The notes under the pieces: generated by a model
The model's input: only the letters and a program-made list of their open reading frames with translations
Database searches by the model: none
Told to the model about the DNA's origin: nothing
Shown here: positions 53,471-62,402 of the stretch, in pieces
Layout: each line of letters starts with the position of its first letter
Position numbering within the stretch: the stretch's first letter is position 1
Assembly: GCF_900090285.1 (NCBI RefSeq)
Contig: NZ_LT607754.1
Coordinates: forward strand, 6,598,001-6,662,000
Reading direction: 5' to 3'
Length of the DNA stretch: 64,000 nucleotides
From: Micromonospora inositola
Lineage (GTDB): Bacteria > Actinomycetota > Actinomycetes > Mycobacteriales > Micromonosporaceae
Translations under genes and position numbers: made by a program

Positions 53471-54168
53471 AGAAGCTCCCACAGATCCTGTCGCGCGAAG
53501 TCCTCACCGGTGCCGGAGAAGACCTGTCGGCCGGTCCGAATGACGTGGACGGCGTCAGCGCGTAGCAGCGTCGGATTGACGCTCTGCTCGACCACGACGA
53601 CGCCGAGGTTCATCTCGACCCGCAGCTTGGCGATGCTCTCGTAGAGGTCCTCCACGATTCGGGGGGCGAGACCCAACGACGGCTCGTCCATCAGCAGGTA
53701 GCGGGGCTGCTGCGCGATGGCCATGCCGACGGCGAGCATTCGGCGCTGCCCACCGCTCAGCGATCCCGCCAGCGCGGCCCGCTTGTCCTTGAGCGCGGGG
53801 AAGTTGCTGAAGGCGTTCTCGATCGCCTGCGCCCTCGCGGTCTTGTCACTCCGGACCGCCGAAGCCGCGACCAGCAGGTTCTCCGTCACCGTCAGGCCCA
53901 TGAAACAGGCGTGCTCGGACGGGATGAAGGCGATGCCGTGCTCCGTCCGGCTCTGGGTGCCGGCGGCCAGCGGCTGGCCGTCCAGGGTGACGCGCCCGCC
54001 CGAGAGGTTGTGGATGCCGTAGACGCAGTTCAGCAAGGTCGTCTTGCCCGCACCGTTGTGGCCGAGCACGAGCACCATCCGTCCGGCGTCGACCGTCAGG
54101 TCGATGTCGGCGAGCACGTGCTGACCCTGCCGGTAGCTCGCGGCGAGTTTCTCGATCGCGATGGTCAT
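53467..54168 (-). CDS. livF: Branched-chain/aromatic-type ABC importer ATPase LivF
   Basis: 233 residues. Walker A LGHNGAGKTTLLNC, the LivF signature LSGGQRRMLAVGMAIAQQPR and Walker B YLLMDEPSLGLAPRIVEDL. C-terminal QVFSGTGEDFARQDLWELL. One of the two ATPases of a HAAT-family importer. ATG 54168 overlaps the upstream LivM-LivG stop (ATGA). Confidence 0.94.
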   Translation of the reverse strand: MTIAIEKLAASYRQGQHVLADIDLTVDAGRMVLVLGHNGAGKTTLLNCVYGIHNLSGGRVTLDGQPLAAGTQSRTEHGIAFIPSEHACFMGLTVTENLLVAASAVRSDKTARAQAIENAFSNFPALKDKRAALAGSLSGGQRRMLAVGMAIAQQPRYLLMDEPSLGLAPRIVEDLYESIAKLRVEMNLGVVVVEQSVNPTLLRADAVHVIRTGRQVFSGTGEDFARQDLWELL

Positions 54169-55892
54169 GCCAGCATCGCCTTCCCGAAGTAGGTCTCGAG
54201 GGCCAGTGGGTCGGCGCGGATGCCGTCGGGTGAGTCGTCGGCGACGATGCGCCCCTCGCCCATGAGGATCACGCGGTCCGCGACCTTCCAGACGAAGTCC
54301 AGGTTGTGCTCAACCAGGCAGATGATGCGGTGCTCGCTGCGCATCCCACGCAGCTTGGCCGCGATCTCGTCCACGGCCCGGTGGTCCAGGCCGGCCACGA
54401 CTTCGTCCAGCAGCACGACCTTCGGATCCCAGAGCAGCATCTCGGCGATGAGCAGCGTCTTCTGTTCTCCGTACGACAGGGAAGCCGCCTTCACATTGGC
54501 CTGGTCGGCCAAACCGACGGCGCGCAGCGCCTCGACGATGCGCGCGTCGAGCACCGGGCTGGACGAGGCCGCGAACAGCGCCGGGCCGGTCTGCGACTGG
54601 GTGTGCGCCGCCATGAGCATGTGCTCGTAGACCGTCATGCTCGAGAAAAGCCGGCCGTCTTGGAACGAACGCGCCATTCCCAGCCGCGCGAGGTCGCTCG
54701 GCGAGGCTGACGTCACGTCCTGCCCGTTCCACCAAACCGAACCGGAGTCGGCGGGCACGACGCCGGTGAGCACGTTGAACAGCGTGGTCTTGCCCGCGCC
54801 GTTCGGCCCGAGGACGGCGGTGATCTCGTTCGGCCTGAGGGTGAGGTCGAGCCCGCGCAGGACCTCCAGACCCCCGAACCGCTTTCGGATTTCGGTCAGG
54901 CGCAGCGACTCACCGTCGGTCGAAGCCGGCTCGGCCGACACCTCCGCCGGTGCCCGCGAAGCGTTGTCGACGACGCCTGCGGGAGCCTCGGCGGAGCCGC
55001 CTTGCAGCGTGCGCTGCCGTAGCCGCAGATTCGTCTCCGGCAGCAGGCCCTTTGGGCGGAACATGACGACGACCAGCAGCACGACGCTGTAGATGATCGG
55101 CCCGATCTGGTCGGCCGCAGCCGAGGTCGCCGGAATGAAGCTCAGCAGCTCAGGCACGATCGTCAGCAGCGCTGTTCCGAGCAGTACGCCACGGATGCTG
55201 CCCAGCCCACCGACCACGACCATCGTCAGGATGAGCAGGGTCTGGCTGACGTCGAATGACCCAGGCGAAAGGTAACCGAAGAACCGAGAAAACAGCGCTC
55301 CCGCGCCGCCCGCCGCCGCGCCGGCGAGAATCCACGCCAGCAGCCGTGGCGGGGCGATCGACACCCCGAATGACTTCGCCAGCAGAGCATCGTCGCGCAC
55401 CGCGCGCAGCAGTAGCCAGGACCGTCGCCGTAGCACCAGCGCCAGCACACCGATCAGCACGGCGACGCAGAGCACGGTGAGCATCGCGAACGGGATCGTG
55501 TCGGCGAGCTGATAGCCGAACAGCGTCGGTCGCTCGATACCGTACAGGCCCCCGGCGCCGCCGGTGACCGGCTTCCAGTTGCTGAAGAGGCTGAAGAACA
55601 CCAACTGGAGGGCCAGGGACGCGACGAGCACCTGTTCCTGTACGAGCCGGGCCATCGGCAGCGAGACGATGACCGCGACGACTCCCGCGACAGCCGCCCC
55701 GGCGAGCAGGTCCAGGGGGAACGCCAGGTGCCAGTGCATTGCCGAATAGGCACCGGCGTAGGCGCCGAAGCCGTAGAATGCGGCGTGGGCTGCCGAGAAG
55801 ACCCCGGTCGAGCCGATCAGGACGGAGTAACCGACCGCGAGCAGCGCGTAGATGGCGGCGAGCGTGCAGATCTGTGCGACGTATTCGGTCAT
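54165..55892 (-). CDS. Fused permease-ATPase LivM-LivG
   Basis: 575 residues. Residues 1-285 form the LivM permease (GYSVLIGSTGVFSAAHAAFY, EDxx-like RAVRDDALLAKSFGVSIAPP, GGLGSIRGVLLGT). After an Ala/Pro linker (295-328) residues 330-575 form LivG: Walker A LGPNGAGKTT at 361-370, ARSFQDGRLFSSMTVYEHM, LSYGEQKTLLIAEMLLWDPK and WALKER B VVLLDEVVAGLD. Fusing both roles in one chain fixes their stoichiometry; such fusions are known in actinomycetes. Start overlaps the LivH stop (ATGA). Confidence 0.93.
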   Translation of the reverse strand: MTEYVAQICTLAAIYALLAVGYSVLIGSTGVFSAAHAAFYGFGAYAGAYSAMHWHLAFPLDLLAGAAVAGVVAVIVSLPMARLVQEQVLVASLALQLVFFSLFSNWKPVTGGAGGLYGIERPTLFGYQLADTIPFAMLTVLCVAVLIGVLALVLRRRSWLLLRAVRDDALLAKSFGVSIAPPRLLAWILAGAAAGGAGALFSRFFGYLSPGSFDVSQTLLILTMVVVGGLGSIRGVLLGTALLTIVPELLSFIPATSAAADQIGPIIYSVVLLVVVMFRPKGLLPETNLRLRQRTLQGGSAEAPAGVVDNASRAPAEVSAEPASTDGESLRLTEIRKRFGGLEVLRGLDLTLRPNEITAVLGPNGAGKTTLFNVLTGVVPADSGSVWWNGQDVTSASPSDLARLGMARSFQDGRLFSSMTVYEHMLMAAHTQSQTGPALFAASSSPVLDARIVEALRAVGLADQANVKAASLSYGEQKTLLIAEMLLWDPKVVLLDEVVAGLDHRAVDEIAAKLRGMRSEHRIICLVEHNLDFVWKVADRVILMGEGRIVADDSPDGIRADPLALETYFGKAMLA

Positions 55893-56758
55893 CGCAGATG
55901 TCCCAGCTTTCGAGCCTGTGCGAGTCCGGTCACCACGACCACCAGGAAGAGCACCAGGAACGTGACGCCTTCCTGCCAACCGGATGGGAAAACCAACAGC
56001 GACAGCGCCTGGACGACCCCGAGCGCCACGCCGACGACGGCGGTGCTCCAGACACCGCGCTTGCCCCCGATGAGCGTGACCGCGGTCGCGATGAGCGCCA
56101 CGTGCAGGCCGACAGTGGGTGTGGCCCCCACCGACCAGGTCTGGAGGAACGCCGCTGGCGCGAGCAGTGCGGAGCCGATCGCGAAGCAGGCGAGGTAGAC
56201 GCGCGGCACGTTGATTCCGCGCCGGCGAGCCGCCTCGACCGAGTTGCCGACCGCGCGGATGGTGGTGCCCCACACCGACCGCTTGAGCACCACCGCGAGC
56301 GGCACGATCAGCGTCCATGTCACGACCACGGACGCCAGTTGCGCGTTCGTCAGCGACAGTTTGTCCGACAGTGACTTCGCCTGGAGGGGCAGCCCGATAT
56401 GTCCGGTGCCGAAGGCGATCGACAGCACGCCCTGCGTCAACACCAGCACGCTCGTGGAAGCGATGAACACGATCAGGTGTGAGGCGTTGCGCCGACGCAA
56501 CACCCGGTAGACCGCCAGTTCGATCAGCACGCCGTACGCGGCCGCCAGTACCAGCGCGCCGAGTAGACCGAGGTACCACGGCAGCCCGGCGTTGACGGTC
56601 AGGCCGTAGATCGTGTACACGGCAAGGATGAAGACCGCGCCGTGGGCGAGGTGGAAGACGCCGGACGGGGTGTAGATGAGCGAGAAGCTGACGCCGAACA
56701 GGGCGTACAGCGAGCCCAGAGCCACACCCAGCAACAGGGGGTTCAGCACGTCGCTCAT
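55889..56758 (-). CDS. livH: ABC importer permease LivH
   Basis: 289 residues, 8-9 transmembrane helices. GVALGSLYALFGVSFSLIYT, GVFHLAHGAVFILAVYTIYG, TIRAVGNSVEAARRRGINVP (coupling helix) and TWSVGATPTVGLHVALIATA. Pairs with LivM to form the pore. 71 bases separate it from the binding-protein gene. Confidence 0.93.
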   Translation of the reverse strand: MSDVLNPLLLGVALGSLYALFGVSFSLIYTPSGVFHLAHGAVFILAVYTIYGLTVNAGLPWYLGLLGALVLAAAYGVLIELAVYRVLRRRNASHLIVFIASTSVLVLTQGVLSIAFGTGHIGLPLQAKSLSDKLSLTNAQLASVVVTWTLIVPLAVVLKRSVWGTTIRAVGNSVEAARRRGINVPRVYLACFAIGSALLAPAAFLQTWSVGATPTVGLHVALIATAVTLIGGKRGVWSTAVVGVALGVVQALSLLVFPSGWQEGVTFLVLFLVVVVTGLAQARKLGHLR

Positions 56759-56828
56759 GCGGCGCCTCCCCTCTGAACCGCGCCTTGCGGCTGCGCAGCA
56801 CCGCTGCGCAGCCGCGTGGACGGCGACG

Positions 56829-58004
56829 TCACTTCTGGCCGGCCTGGATCGTCTGGGTCACGACGAACTTGCCGTCCTTGACCTCGCGAAGAGTGACCGC
56901 CCGGCCCACCGAGTGGTCGGGAAGGAACTTGACCTCACTACCACCGAGCATGTAGTCCGGGAACGTGGCGTTCTGGATGAGGTTCTGCAGCACCGCGCCG
57001 TCACGCGCGTTCTTGCCCTGCGCCAGGGCGTTCTCGACGAGCGCCTTGTAGAGGTACACGGCCTCGTACCCGGCACCCGGGATCCAGGACGGGTCCTCGT
57101 TGTACTGTGCTTTGAAAGCGGTCGCGAACTTCGCCGCGTTCGTTCCGGGAGCCTTCGTCGGGTCGACCACCGACATGCTGATGTCCTCGAAGCCCTCGGC
57201 GGCCTTGCCCCCCACGGACGTCAGACCGGCCGTCGCCAGCGGACCCGCCATCGGGGCGTTGATGCCCGCCGCCTTGGCCTGCTGGACGATCTGGCCAAGG
57301 GTCTGGCCGATGGCGGTCGCGATGACGATGTCCGGACCGGCCTGTCGGACCTTCAGCAGCTGAGCGCTGTAGTCGGTGTCGGATGCCTTGACCGACTGGT
57401 TCTCCACGACGGTGCCGCCCAGCTTCTTCCAGGTCGGGGTCATTGTGTTGACGCTGCCCTCGCCGAACGGGTCCGCGGTGCCGATAAAGGCGAGCTTGCG
57501 GTAGCCCTTCTGGTACAGGTGATCGGCGAGCGCCGGCCCCATCGCGTTGATGTTGACCGCGTCGTTGTACAGGAACGGCAGGTTGAGCAGGTCAGGGCTG
57601 CTGCCGCCGACGTTGACCAGCACGGTCTTGCGCTGGGCCGCGATCGGCTGCGCCGCGAGGCTCTGCGCCGAGGTGGAGGTGATCACATAGGGGGTCTTGT
57701 CAAGGTTCGCGAACTTGTTCATGGCCGCCACACCACCCTCGGCGGTGCCCTTGCCGTCCTCGAGCCGCAGGTCGATCTTCGCGCCTTTGATGCCGCCCGC
57801 GTCGTTGATCTCCTTGACGGCCATCTCGACGCCCTTGCGGAAATCCTGCCCGATACTTGCCGAGGGGCCGGTCAGGGCGAACATGGCGCCCAGCTTGTAC
57901 CGGTCGCCGCCGCCTCCTCCCGCTATGTTGCCCGTGTTGCCACAGCCAGCTAGCAGCGTGGCCGCCGCTGCTAAACCGACCGTGAAACGCACCGCTTTGC
58001 TCAT
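56829..58004 (-). CDS. livK: ABC importer substrate-binding lipoprotein LivK-type
   Basis: 391 residues from ATG 58004 (GGAG upstream). Lipobox LLAGC (Cys21). Type I periplasmic-binding fold: LGAMFALTGPSASIGQDFRK, GVEMAVKEINDAGGI, VITSTSAQSLAAQPIAAQRK, TADPFGEGSVNTM and SWIPGAGYEAVYLYKALVEN. HAAT binding proteins bind branched amino acids or aromatic acids; with this operon an aromatic carboxylate is more likely. First gene of operon 2. Confidence 0.93.
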   Translation of the reverse strand: MSKAVRFTVGLAAAATLLAGCGNTGNIAGGGGGDRYKLGAMFALTGPSASIGQDFRKGVEMAVKEINDAGGIKGAKIDLRLEDGKGTAEGGVAAMNKFANLDKTPYVITSTSAQSLAAQPIAAQRKTVLVNVGGSSPDLLNLPFLYNDAVNINAMGPALADHLYQKGYRKLAFIGTADPFGEGSVNTMTPTWKKLGGTVVENQSVKASDTDYSAQLLKVRQAGPDIVIATAIGQTLGQIVQQAKAAGINAPMAGPLATAGLTSVGGKAAEGFEDISMSVVDPTKAPGTNAAKFATAFKAQYNEDPSWIPGAGYEAVYLYKALVENALAQGKNARDGAVLQNLIQNATFPDYMLGGSEVKFLPDHSVGRAVTLREVKDGKFVVTQTIQAGQK

Positions 58005-58117
58005 CCTCACTCCTCGATGGCAGCCCCCGACCGGTCATCACGGCCGGGTTGCCGCGTGGCAGAAACCACACTGGCAGGGCGCCATTTGAGCAAGCTCATA
58101 TTTCGCATGCAAACCAA

Positions 58118-58138
58118 TCGGTCCGCTGAGCGGACCGA
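58118..58138. promoter_or_regulatory. 21-bp perfect palindrome, candidate IclR operator
   Basis: TCGGTCCGCT, centre G, AGCGGACCGA. It lies between the end of the IclR gene at 58165 and the operon 2 start at 58004, about 115 bases upstream of livK. IclR regulators bind palindromes of this size. Its sequence differs from the operon 1 palindrome, as expected for a separate regulator. Confidence 0.5.
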
Positions 58139-58164
58139 ACGACGTATGAGCGTGATGGCGGACG

Positions 58165-58965
58165 CTACGCGCGCCGGTAACGCCCCAACGCGACGGCATA
58201 GTCGCTGGCCGTCGAAGCCGCAGCCTTGCGGATGAGCCCGTCCAGGGAGCGAGCTGCTGGGCGCTCGGCCCGGCCGGACACCGAGATCGCCGCCACTGCC
58301 GTCCCACGATGCAGGATCGGGGCCGCGATGCATACGACGCCGACGGCCGACTCCTCCCGCTCGAACGCGAGGCCCTCCTCGCGCACCCTGGCCAACTGCG
58401 CAGCGAGCAGTCCGGGCGTGGTCAGTGAGTGCTTGGTCAATGCGCTCATCCCATTTGCAACGACCGTCTGGACCGTCTCCGCGGGCCGGAAGGCCAGAAT
58501 CGCCTTGCCGAGTGCCGTGCACGTGGCGGGCACGCGGGCGCCGATGCCACCCGGCAGCTTCATGGAGCCGCCGCGATGGATACGAATCAGGTAGAGGACG
58601 TCAGGACCGTCCAGCACCGCGAGGTTGACGGTCGAACCGGACTCCACATGGAGCTCGCTGAGGTAGGGTAGCGCGATGTCGCGCAGGCCGCCGGGCTCGC
58701 AGTGCATGGCACCCCGCCCGAGTTCGAGCACCCGCCAGTCAAGTCGATACTGGGTACCAACCCGCTTGAGGTAGCCGGACTCCTCCAGGGAGGTCAGCAG
58801 GCGCAGGGCTGTGGTCTTGGCCAGACCGGTCCGCCGCGCGATCTCACTCAGGCCGATGACGGGGTAGCCGGTTCGAAAGGCATCCAGGACTATCAGGGCC
58901 TTCTCGACGGAACCCAGCGGCTCAGCGCGATCGTCCACGCGCGTGCCGTACGGCGCTGGCGCCAT
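58165..58965 (-). CDS. IclR-family regulator of operon 2
   Basis: 266 residues from ATG 58965 (a longer frame reaches 59019). Winged helix VEKALIVLDAFRTGYPVIGL, SEIARRTGLAKTTALRLLTS and effector domain SGSTVNLAVLDGPDVLYLIR, GARVPATCTALGKAILAF, CIAAPILHRGTAVAAISVSG. It lies immediately upstream of and co-directional with operon 2, and a palindrome stands between them. Distinct in sequence from the operon 1 IclR protein. Confidence 0.9.
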   Translation of the reverse strand: MAPAPYGTRVDDRAEPLGSVEKALIVLDAFRTGYPVIGLSEIARRTGLAKTTALRLLTSLEESGYLKRVGTQYRLDWRVLELGRGAMHCEPGGLRDIALPYLSELHVESGSTVNLAVLDGPDVLYLIRIHRGGSMKLPGGIGARVPATCTALGKAILAFRPAETVQTVVANGMSALTKHSLTTPGLLAAQLARVREEGLAFEREESAVGVVCIAAPILHRGTAVAAISVSGRAERPAARSLDGLIRKAAASTASDYAVALGRYRRA

Positions 58966-59144
58966 ACGGTCTGCCTGATCCGGCACTGGCGACCTCCTGA
59001 CTGCCCGGGGGAGCAGCATAGACTACGGAGCGTCGCCGGAACCTTGGGCTTCCGTGGACTGCCTCTGCGACGGTCACGCGTGCGGCAGGTAGCCTGCGTG
59101 CGATCGACCTCGAAAACGTCCACCGGCCCGGAGCGGTAACACAT

Positions 59145-60398
59145 ATGACGCGTCGACATGACCGATCGCTGAACGCCGTCGTCATCGTCGGCGCGTCCTT
59201 GGCCGGCTACCGCACGGCCCAGGCTCTGCGCGAGTTCGGCTTCCGGGGTTCGCTGCACCTGGTCGGCGAGGAGCCACACCTGCCCTACAACCGGCCACCG
59301 CTGTCAAAGCACTATCTTGCGCGCACCAGCGACGAGAGCAGCATCTGGCTGGCGACGCTGCTGGAGCTCGACGCCCTCGATCTGGCCCTGGCGCTCGGTC
59401 GTACGGCAGTCAACGTGGACCTCTGCGCCCGCTACGTCGAGCTGGACGACGGCGAACGGCTCGCCTACGACGCGCTGGTCATCGCGACCGGTGCACGGCC
59501 ACGACTGATCGCTGGTCTGACCGAGACCAGTCGGCCACCGAGTGTGCACACCCTGCGCACCATCGAGGACGGCCGGAGGCTGTCCGACGTGTTGCTGCCC
59601 CGCCCCGACGGCCGACCGACCGACGTCACCGTCGTCGGTTCCGGGTTCATCGGATCCGAGGTCGCCTCAACGAGCCTGGGCCTCGGCGCCCACGTGACCC
59701 TGATCGACTCCGGCGAAGCACCCATGAGCGCGGTCCTGCACTCGGAGATGGGTCACGTACTCGCATGCAGGCACCGGCAGGCCGGTATCAACCTGCGTTC
59801 GAACGCGACCGTACGCGAGATCATGGTCGACTCCGCAGCCGACGGCGGCATCAGCACCGAGGTGCGTCTGGCGAACGGCGAGTCCCTCGCCGCGGACGCT
59901 GTCGTCGTCGGAGTGGGAGTCACCCCGACGACGGGATGGCTGCAGGCGTCGGGACTGCAACTGGACGACGGACTCGTCTGCGACGAGACGCTGCAGGCGC
60001 ACGAGGGCGTTTTCGCCGCCGGTGACGTCACCCGTTGGGGGCCGCCGGGTGAACGAGGCAGACGTCTGGAGCACTGGACCAACGCCGTCGCCCAAGCCGA
60101 GCACGTGGCCCACAACATCATGGCCGGCCCGGACGCTACACCGTTCGACAACATCCCCTACTACTGGTCTGATCAGTTCGGCTTCCGCCTCGAGGTCGTT
60201 GGTGAGCCACCTGCAGGCTGCGACCTGGACTTCGTATGGGGCACGCCGCAGGCGGCGTCTCTCGTTGCCCTGTACCGGAAGGGCAACGATGTGCTCGGGG
60301 TCGTGGCCATCGACGCACGCCACCAGATGGTCGCTGTCAGGAGAGCCGTCCGCGGTGCCTCCTCCTGGGCCTCGGCCCTCGACGCCATCGCCTGGTGA
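59145..60398 (+). CDS. FAD-dependent ferredoxin reductase, second copy
   Basis: 417 residues. VVIVGASLAGYRTAQALREF, LPYNRPPLSKHYLAR, VTVVGSGFIGSEVASTSLGL, GVFAAGDVTRWG and LEHWTNAVAQAEHVAHNIMA are the same reductase signatures as the operon copy. It is divergent from the IclR gene and stands alone, so it may back up or replace the operon reductase, or serve a ferredoxin encoded elsewhere. ATG 59145 follows a short divergent promoter of about 180 bases. Confidence 0.92.
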   Translation: MTRRHDRSLNAVVIVGASLAGYRTAQALREFGFRGSLHLVGEEPHLPYNRPPLSKHYLARTSDESSIWLATLLELDALDLALALGRTAVNVDLCARYVELDDGERLAYDALVIATGARPRLIAGLTETSRPPSVHTLRTIEDGRRLSDVLLPRPDGRPTDVTVVGSGFIGSEVASTSLGLGAHVTLIDSGEAPMSAVLHSEMGHVLACRHRQAGINLRSNATVREIMVDSAADGGISTEVRLANGESLAADAVVVGVGVTPTTGWLQASGLQLDDGLVCDETLQAHEGVFAAGDVTRWGPPGERGRRLEHWTNAVAQAEHVAHNIMAGPDATPFDNIPYYWSDQFGFRLEVVGEPPAGCDLDFVWGTPQAASLVALYRKGNDVLGVVAIDARHQMVAVRRAVRGASSWASALDAIAW

Positions 60399-60548
60399 CC
60401 CTGGAAGGATGACTTAGAGGTCCTAACAAAGTCGCACGACGTGTCGGTACGTGATGATCCAAGTGGCCACACCACGAAGAGCACCACCAAGACGCCGCAG
60501 CTTGACTCCAAAGCTCATGGGATGTCTGCGGGCATCCGGACGGGCAGG
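60399..60548. other. Short intergenic stretch
   Basis: 150 bases after the reductase gene. No gene, repeat or clear terminator seen. Confidence 0.4.
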
Positions 60549-60764
60549 TCACTCGCAGCGGTCCTCGGCACCTCGGCCGTACGGCTCACAGCAGTCGGGG
60601 CGGTGCCGGTACACGCGCAGGTCGCGTCCGTGCCGGCGGCCGAACTCGGGCGTGATCTCGTACAGACAGGCCTGCCATACGACGGTCTCCCCGCCGCCGG
60701 GCACCGCCTGGCCGTCACCCGGCCCGCCGCGCAGCAGCACGTTCACGTTTACGACGGTATGCAA
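60549..60764 (-). CDS. Small hypothetical protein
   Basis: 71 residues from a TTG codon, with a possible later GTG. VNVLLRGGPGDGQAVPGGGE, VVWQACLYEITPEFGRRHGR and VYRHRPDCCEPYG read as a compact beta-rich protein ending in a paired cysteine. I recall similar small actinomycete proteins of unknown function. It stands among relics and its expression is uncertain. Confidence 0.5.
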   Translation of the reverse strand: MHTVVNVNVLLRGGPGDGQAVPGGGETVVWQACLYEITPEFGRRHGRDLRVYRHRPDCCEPYGRGAEDRCE

Positions 60765-60843
60765 CCCACCCGGACCGGGACGTGGCCTACAGGTCTTTGA
60801 CCCACGCCATACTCGCGCGAACCGGTCTCAACGGCCGGTGTCA

Positions 60844-60925
60844 CAGGCGGGTGAGGCGGTGGTCGAGGGCGGTGTGGCGGCGGCCAGCGCCGACGGTGCG
60901 GACGGCGGCCGCGAGGGCGCGGAGC
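60844..60925 (-). pseudogene. recD2-like 3' terminal relic
   Basis: The minus strand reads LRALAAAVRTVGAGRRHTAL followed by DHRLTRL and a stop, nearly identical in bases to the last 70 bases of the recD2 gene at 7745-7811 (about four differences). Nothing of the rest of the helicase is present. A fragment left by recombination or from a second lost helicase gene. Confidence 0.7.
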
Positions 60926-60977
60926 AACCCGGCCGAAGACCGGCAGTCAAGCGCTGCGTGCGGTCACGCTACTCGGA

Positions 60978-61352
60978 CTATCGTCTTGGCCCGGTGCCCA
61001 GTGCGGAGCGGACGCTGTAGCAGGGGTCCTGGGCCAGCCGGTCGCGCGCAGAGAACTGAAAGTCCGCAACCTTGACGCTGGCGAGCGCCTTGGCAAGGGC
61101 TCGTCGGACGCGGACGTCATTGTCGGCGGCGAGCCGTTCCCCGGCTTGCGGCGGGTTGCCGTGCCGCGCCCAGAGGATTGCCGCGAACGACCTGAGTGCC
61201 CACCCCTGCGCGACCAGGAGTCCAACGTCCTCCTTCAGTGCGTCACCGAGTTGTTGCAGGACTCGGGTCGGCCAGTAGTCCGGGTTTTCACCGGCTCCGA
61301 GAAGTGCGTACGCCTGGCTTCTGACCGCGGCGCGTCGAGCGTCGTCGGTGGC
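60978..61352 (-). pseudogene. HEAT-repeat-like segment cut by IS elements
   Basis: 124 codons ending at 60978. Repeated helical pairs: ARRAAVRSQAYALLG, GDALKEDVGLLVAQGWALR, AAILWARHGNPPQAGERLAA, DNDVRVRRALAKALASVKVA, RDRLAQDPCYSVRSALG. The segment has no start; at 61352 the left end of the IS pair begins. With both elements removed it continues in frame from the hsdM 5' fragment at 63.3 kb. Confidence 0.6.
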
Positions 61353-61355
61353 TAA

Positions 61356-62400
61356 CGACCTGGGGATCAATAGTGGTGTGTTGATGTGACCCGGCGTGTC
61401 GGCTTGATCGAGATGATGGCGGGCCGCACGGTCTGCTGATTTGTGACGATCAAGAAGGCCCGTGCGGCCCTGTCCCATTCTGTCTTCACCGGCATCTCCC
61501 GCAACCACCTGGACCGGCTCGTCACCGAACTGGCCGAACCGTCCGCCGCCGCGAGGGAAGGACGGCTGCACCGCCGACGTGGCGGCCGGGACCGCCACCG
61601 CTGGCCCGGCGCCGGACACCCCGAAACCCTGACCCTGCGCGACCGACTGCTGCTGACCCTGGCCTGGCTCCGCCTGGCCCTGCCCCACCAGGCCCTGGCC
61701 CTGCTCTACAGCGTGGACCGCTCCACCGTCTCCAACGCGATACGCCAGGTCCGGCCACTGCTGGCGGGCCGAGGCTTCGCCACCCCGTCCGGGCAACGAC
61801 TGCACACTCTGGCCGACCTCCTCGCCTACGCCGCCGCCGAAGGACTCACCGTCCGCTTGGACGGCACCGAGATTCAGGTCCGCCGCCCGAACGCCAACCA
61901 GCCCGGCCGGCGGGCGTTCGTGTCCGGCAAGAAGAAGCAGAACACGATCAAAGCCACCGTCGCCTCCGACGCCCACGGCAGGCCGATGTGGGCCGGCGCG
62001 ATCCGTCCAGGCCGACAACACGACCAAACCGCCGTGCGTACCGAAGGCATCGACGACCTCCTCGACGCCTACCCCGACGTGAAGTTCCTGGTCGACGCCG
62101 GCTACCGCGGACTGGCCAAGGACCACCCCGACCAGGTCATCGCCCCACCGCTGAAACCGAAGAAAGACGCCCCACCCGACAAGGTCGCCGCCTACGAAGC
62201 AGCCCGCAAAGCCCAGTCCTCGCAACGTATCCCCGCCGAACACGCCATCGCCGCGATCAAATGGTGGCGCACCCTGCAACGCTTCACCGGCCGCCGCGAC
62301 GTCCTACCAGAGGTCATCCGAGCCGTAGCGGGCCTGGCCAGCGACCGCGCCGCAGCCCGATGACCAACCCCAACACCCACCACAATTGATCCCCAGGTCG
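61356..62400. mobile_element. IS5-family (ISL2/IS1031-like) insertion sequence
   Basis: Ends CGACCTGGGGATCAATAGTG and, inverted, CGACCTGGGGATCAATTGTG form the terminal repeats. The 3-base direct repeat TAA (61353-61355 and 62401-62403) fits the TNA target of this group. It inserted exactly at the left end of a second IS5-family element. One transposase gene on the plus strand. Confidence 0.87.
61443..62363 (+). CDS. IS5-family transposase (DDE_Tnp_4-type)
   Basis: 306 residues from GTG 61443. N-terminal helix-turn-helix ALALLYSVDRSTVSNAIRQV, then catalytic LTVRLDGTEIQVRRPNANQ (Asp), VKFLVDAGYRGLAKDHPDQV (Asp) and RIPAEHAIAAIKWWRTLQRF (Glu). Full length and undamaged. Confidence 0.9.
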   Translation: MTIKKARAALSHSVFTGISRNHLDRLVTELAEPSAAAREGRLHRRRGGRDRHRWPGAGHPETLTLRDRLLLTLAWLRLALPHQALALLYSVDRSTVSNAIRQVRPLLAGRGFATPSGQRLHTLADLLAYAAAEGLTVRLDGTEIQVRRPNANQPGRRAFVSGKKKQNTIKATVASDAHGRPMWAGAIRPGRQHDQTAVRTEGIDDLLDAYPDVKFLVDAGYRGLAKDHPDQVIAPPLKPKKDAPPDKVAAYEAARKAQSSQRIPAEHAIAAIKWWRTLQRFTGRRDVLPEVIRAVAGLASDRAAAR

Positions 62401-62402
62401 TA

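Noticed and set aside
60978..62279. 433-codon minus-strand frame across the HEAT segment and the IS element
   Set aside because: Only the last 124 codons are protein-like; the rest is antisense to the transposase and arose by the insertion.
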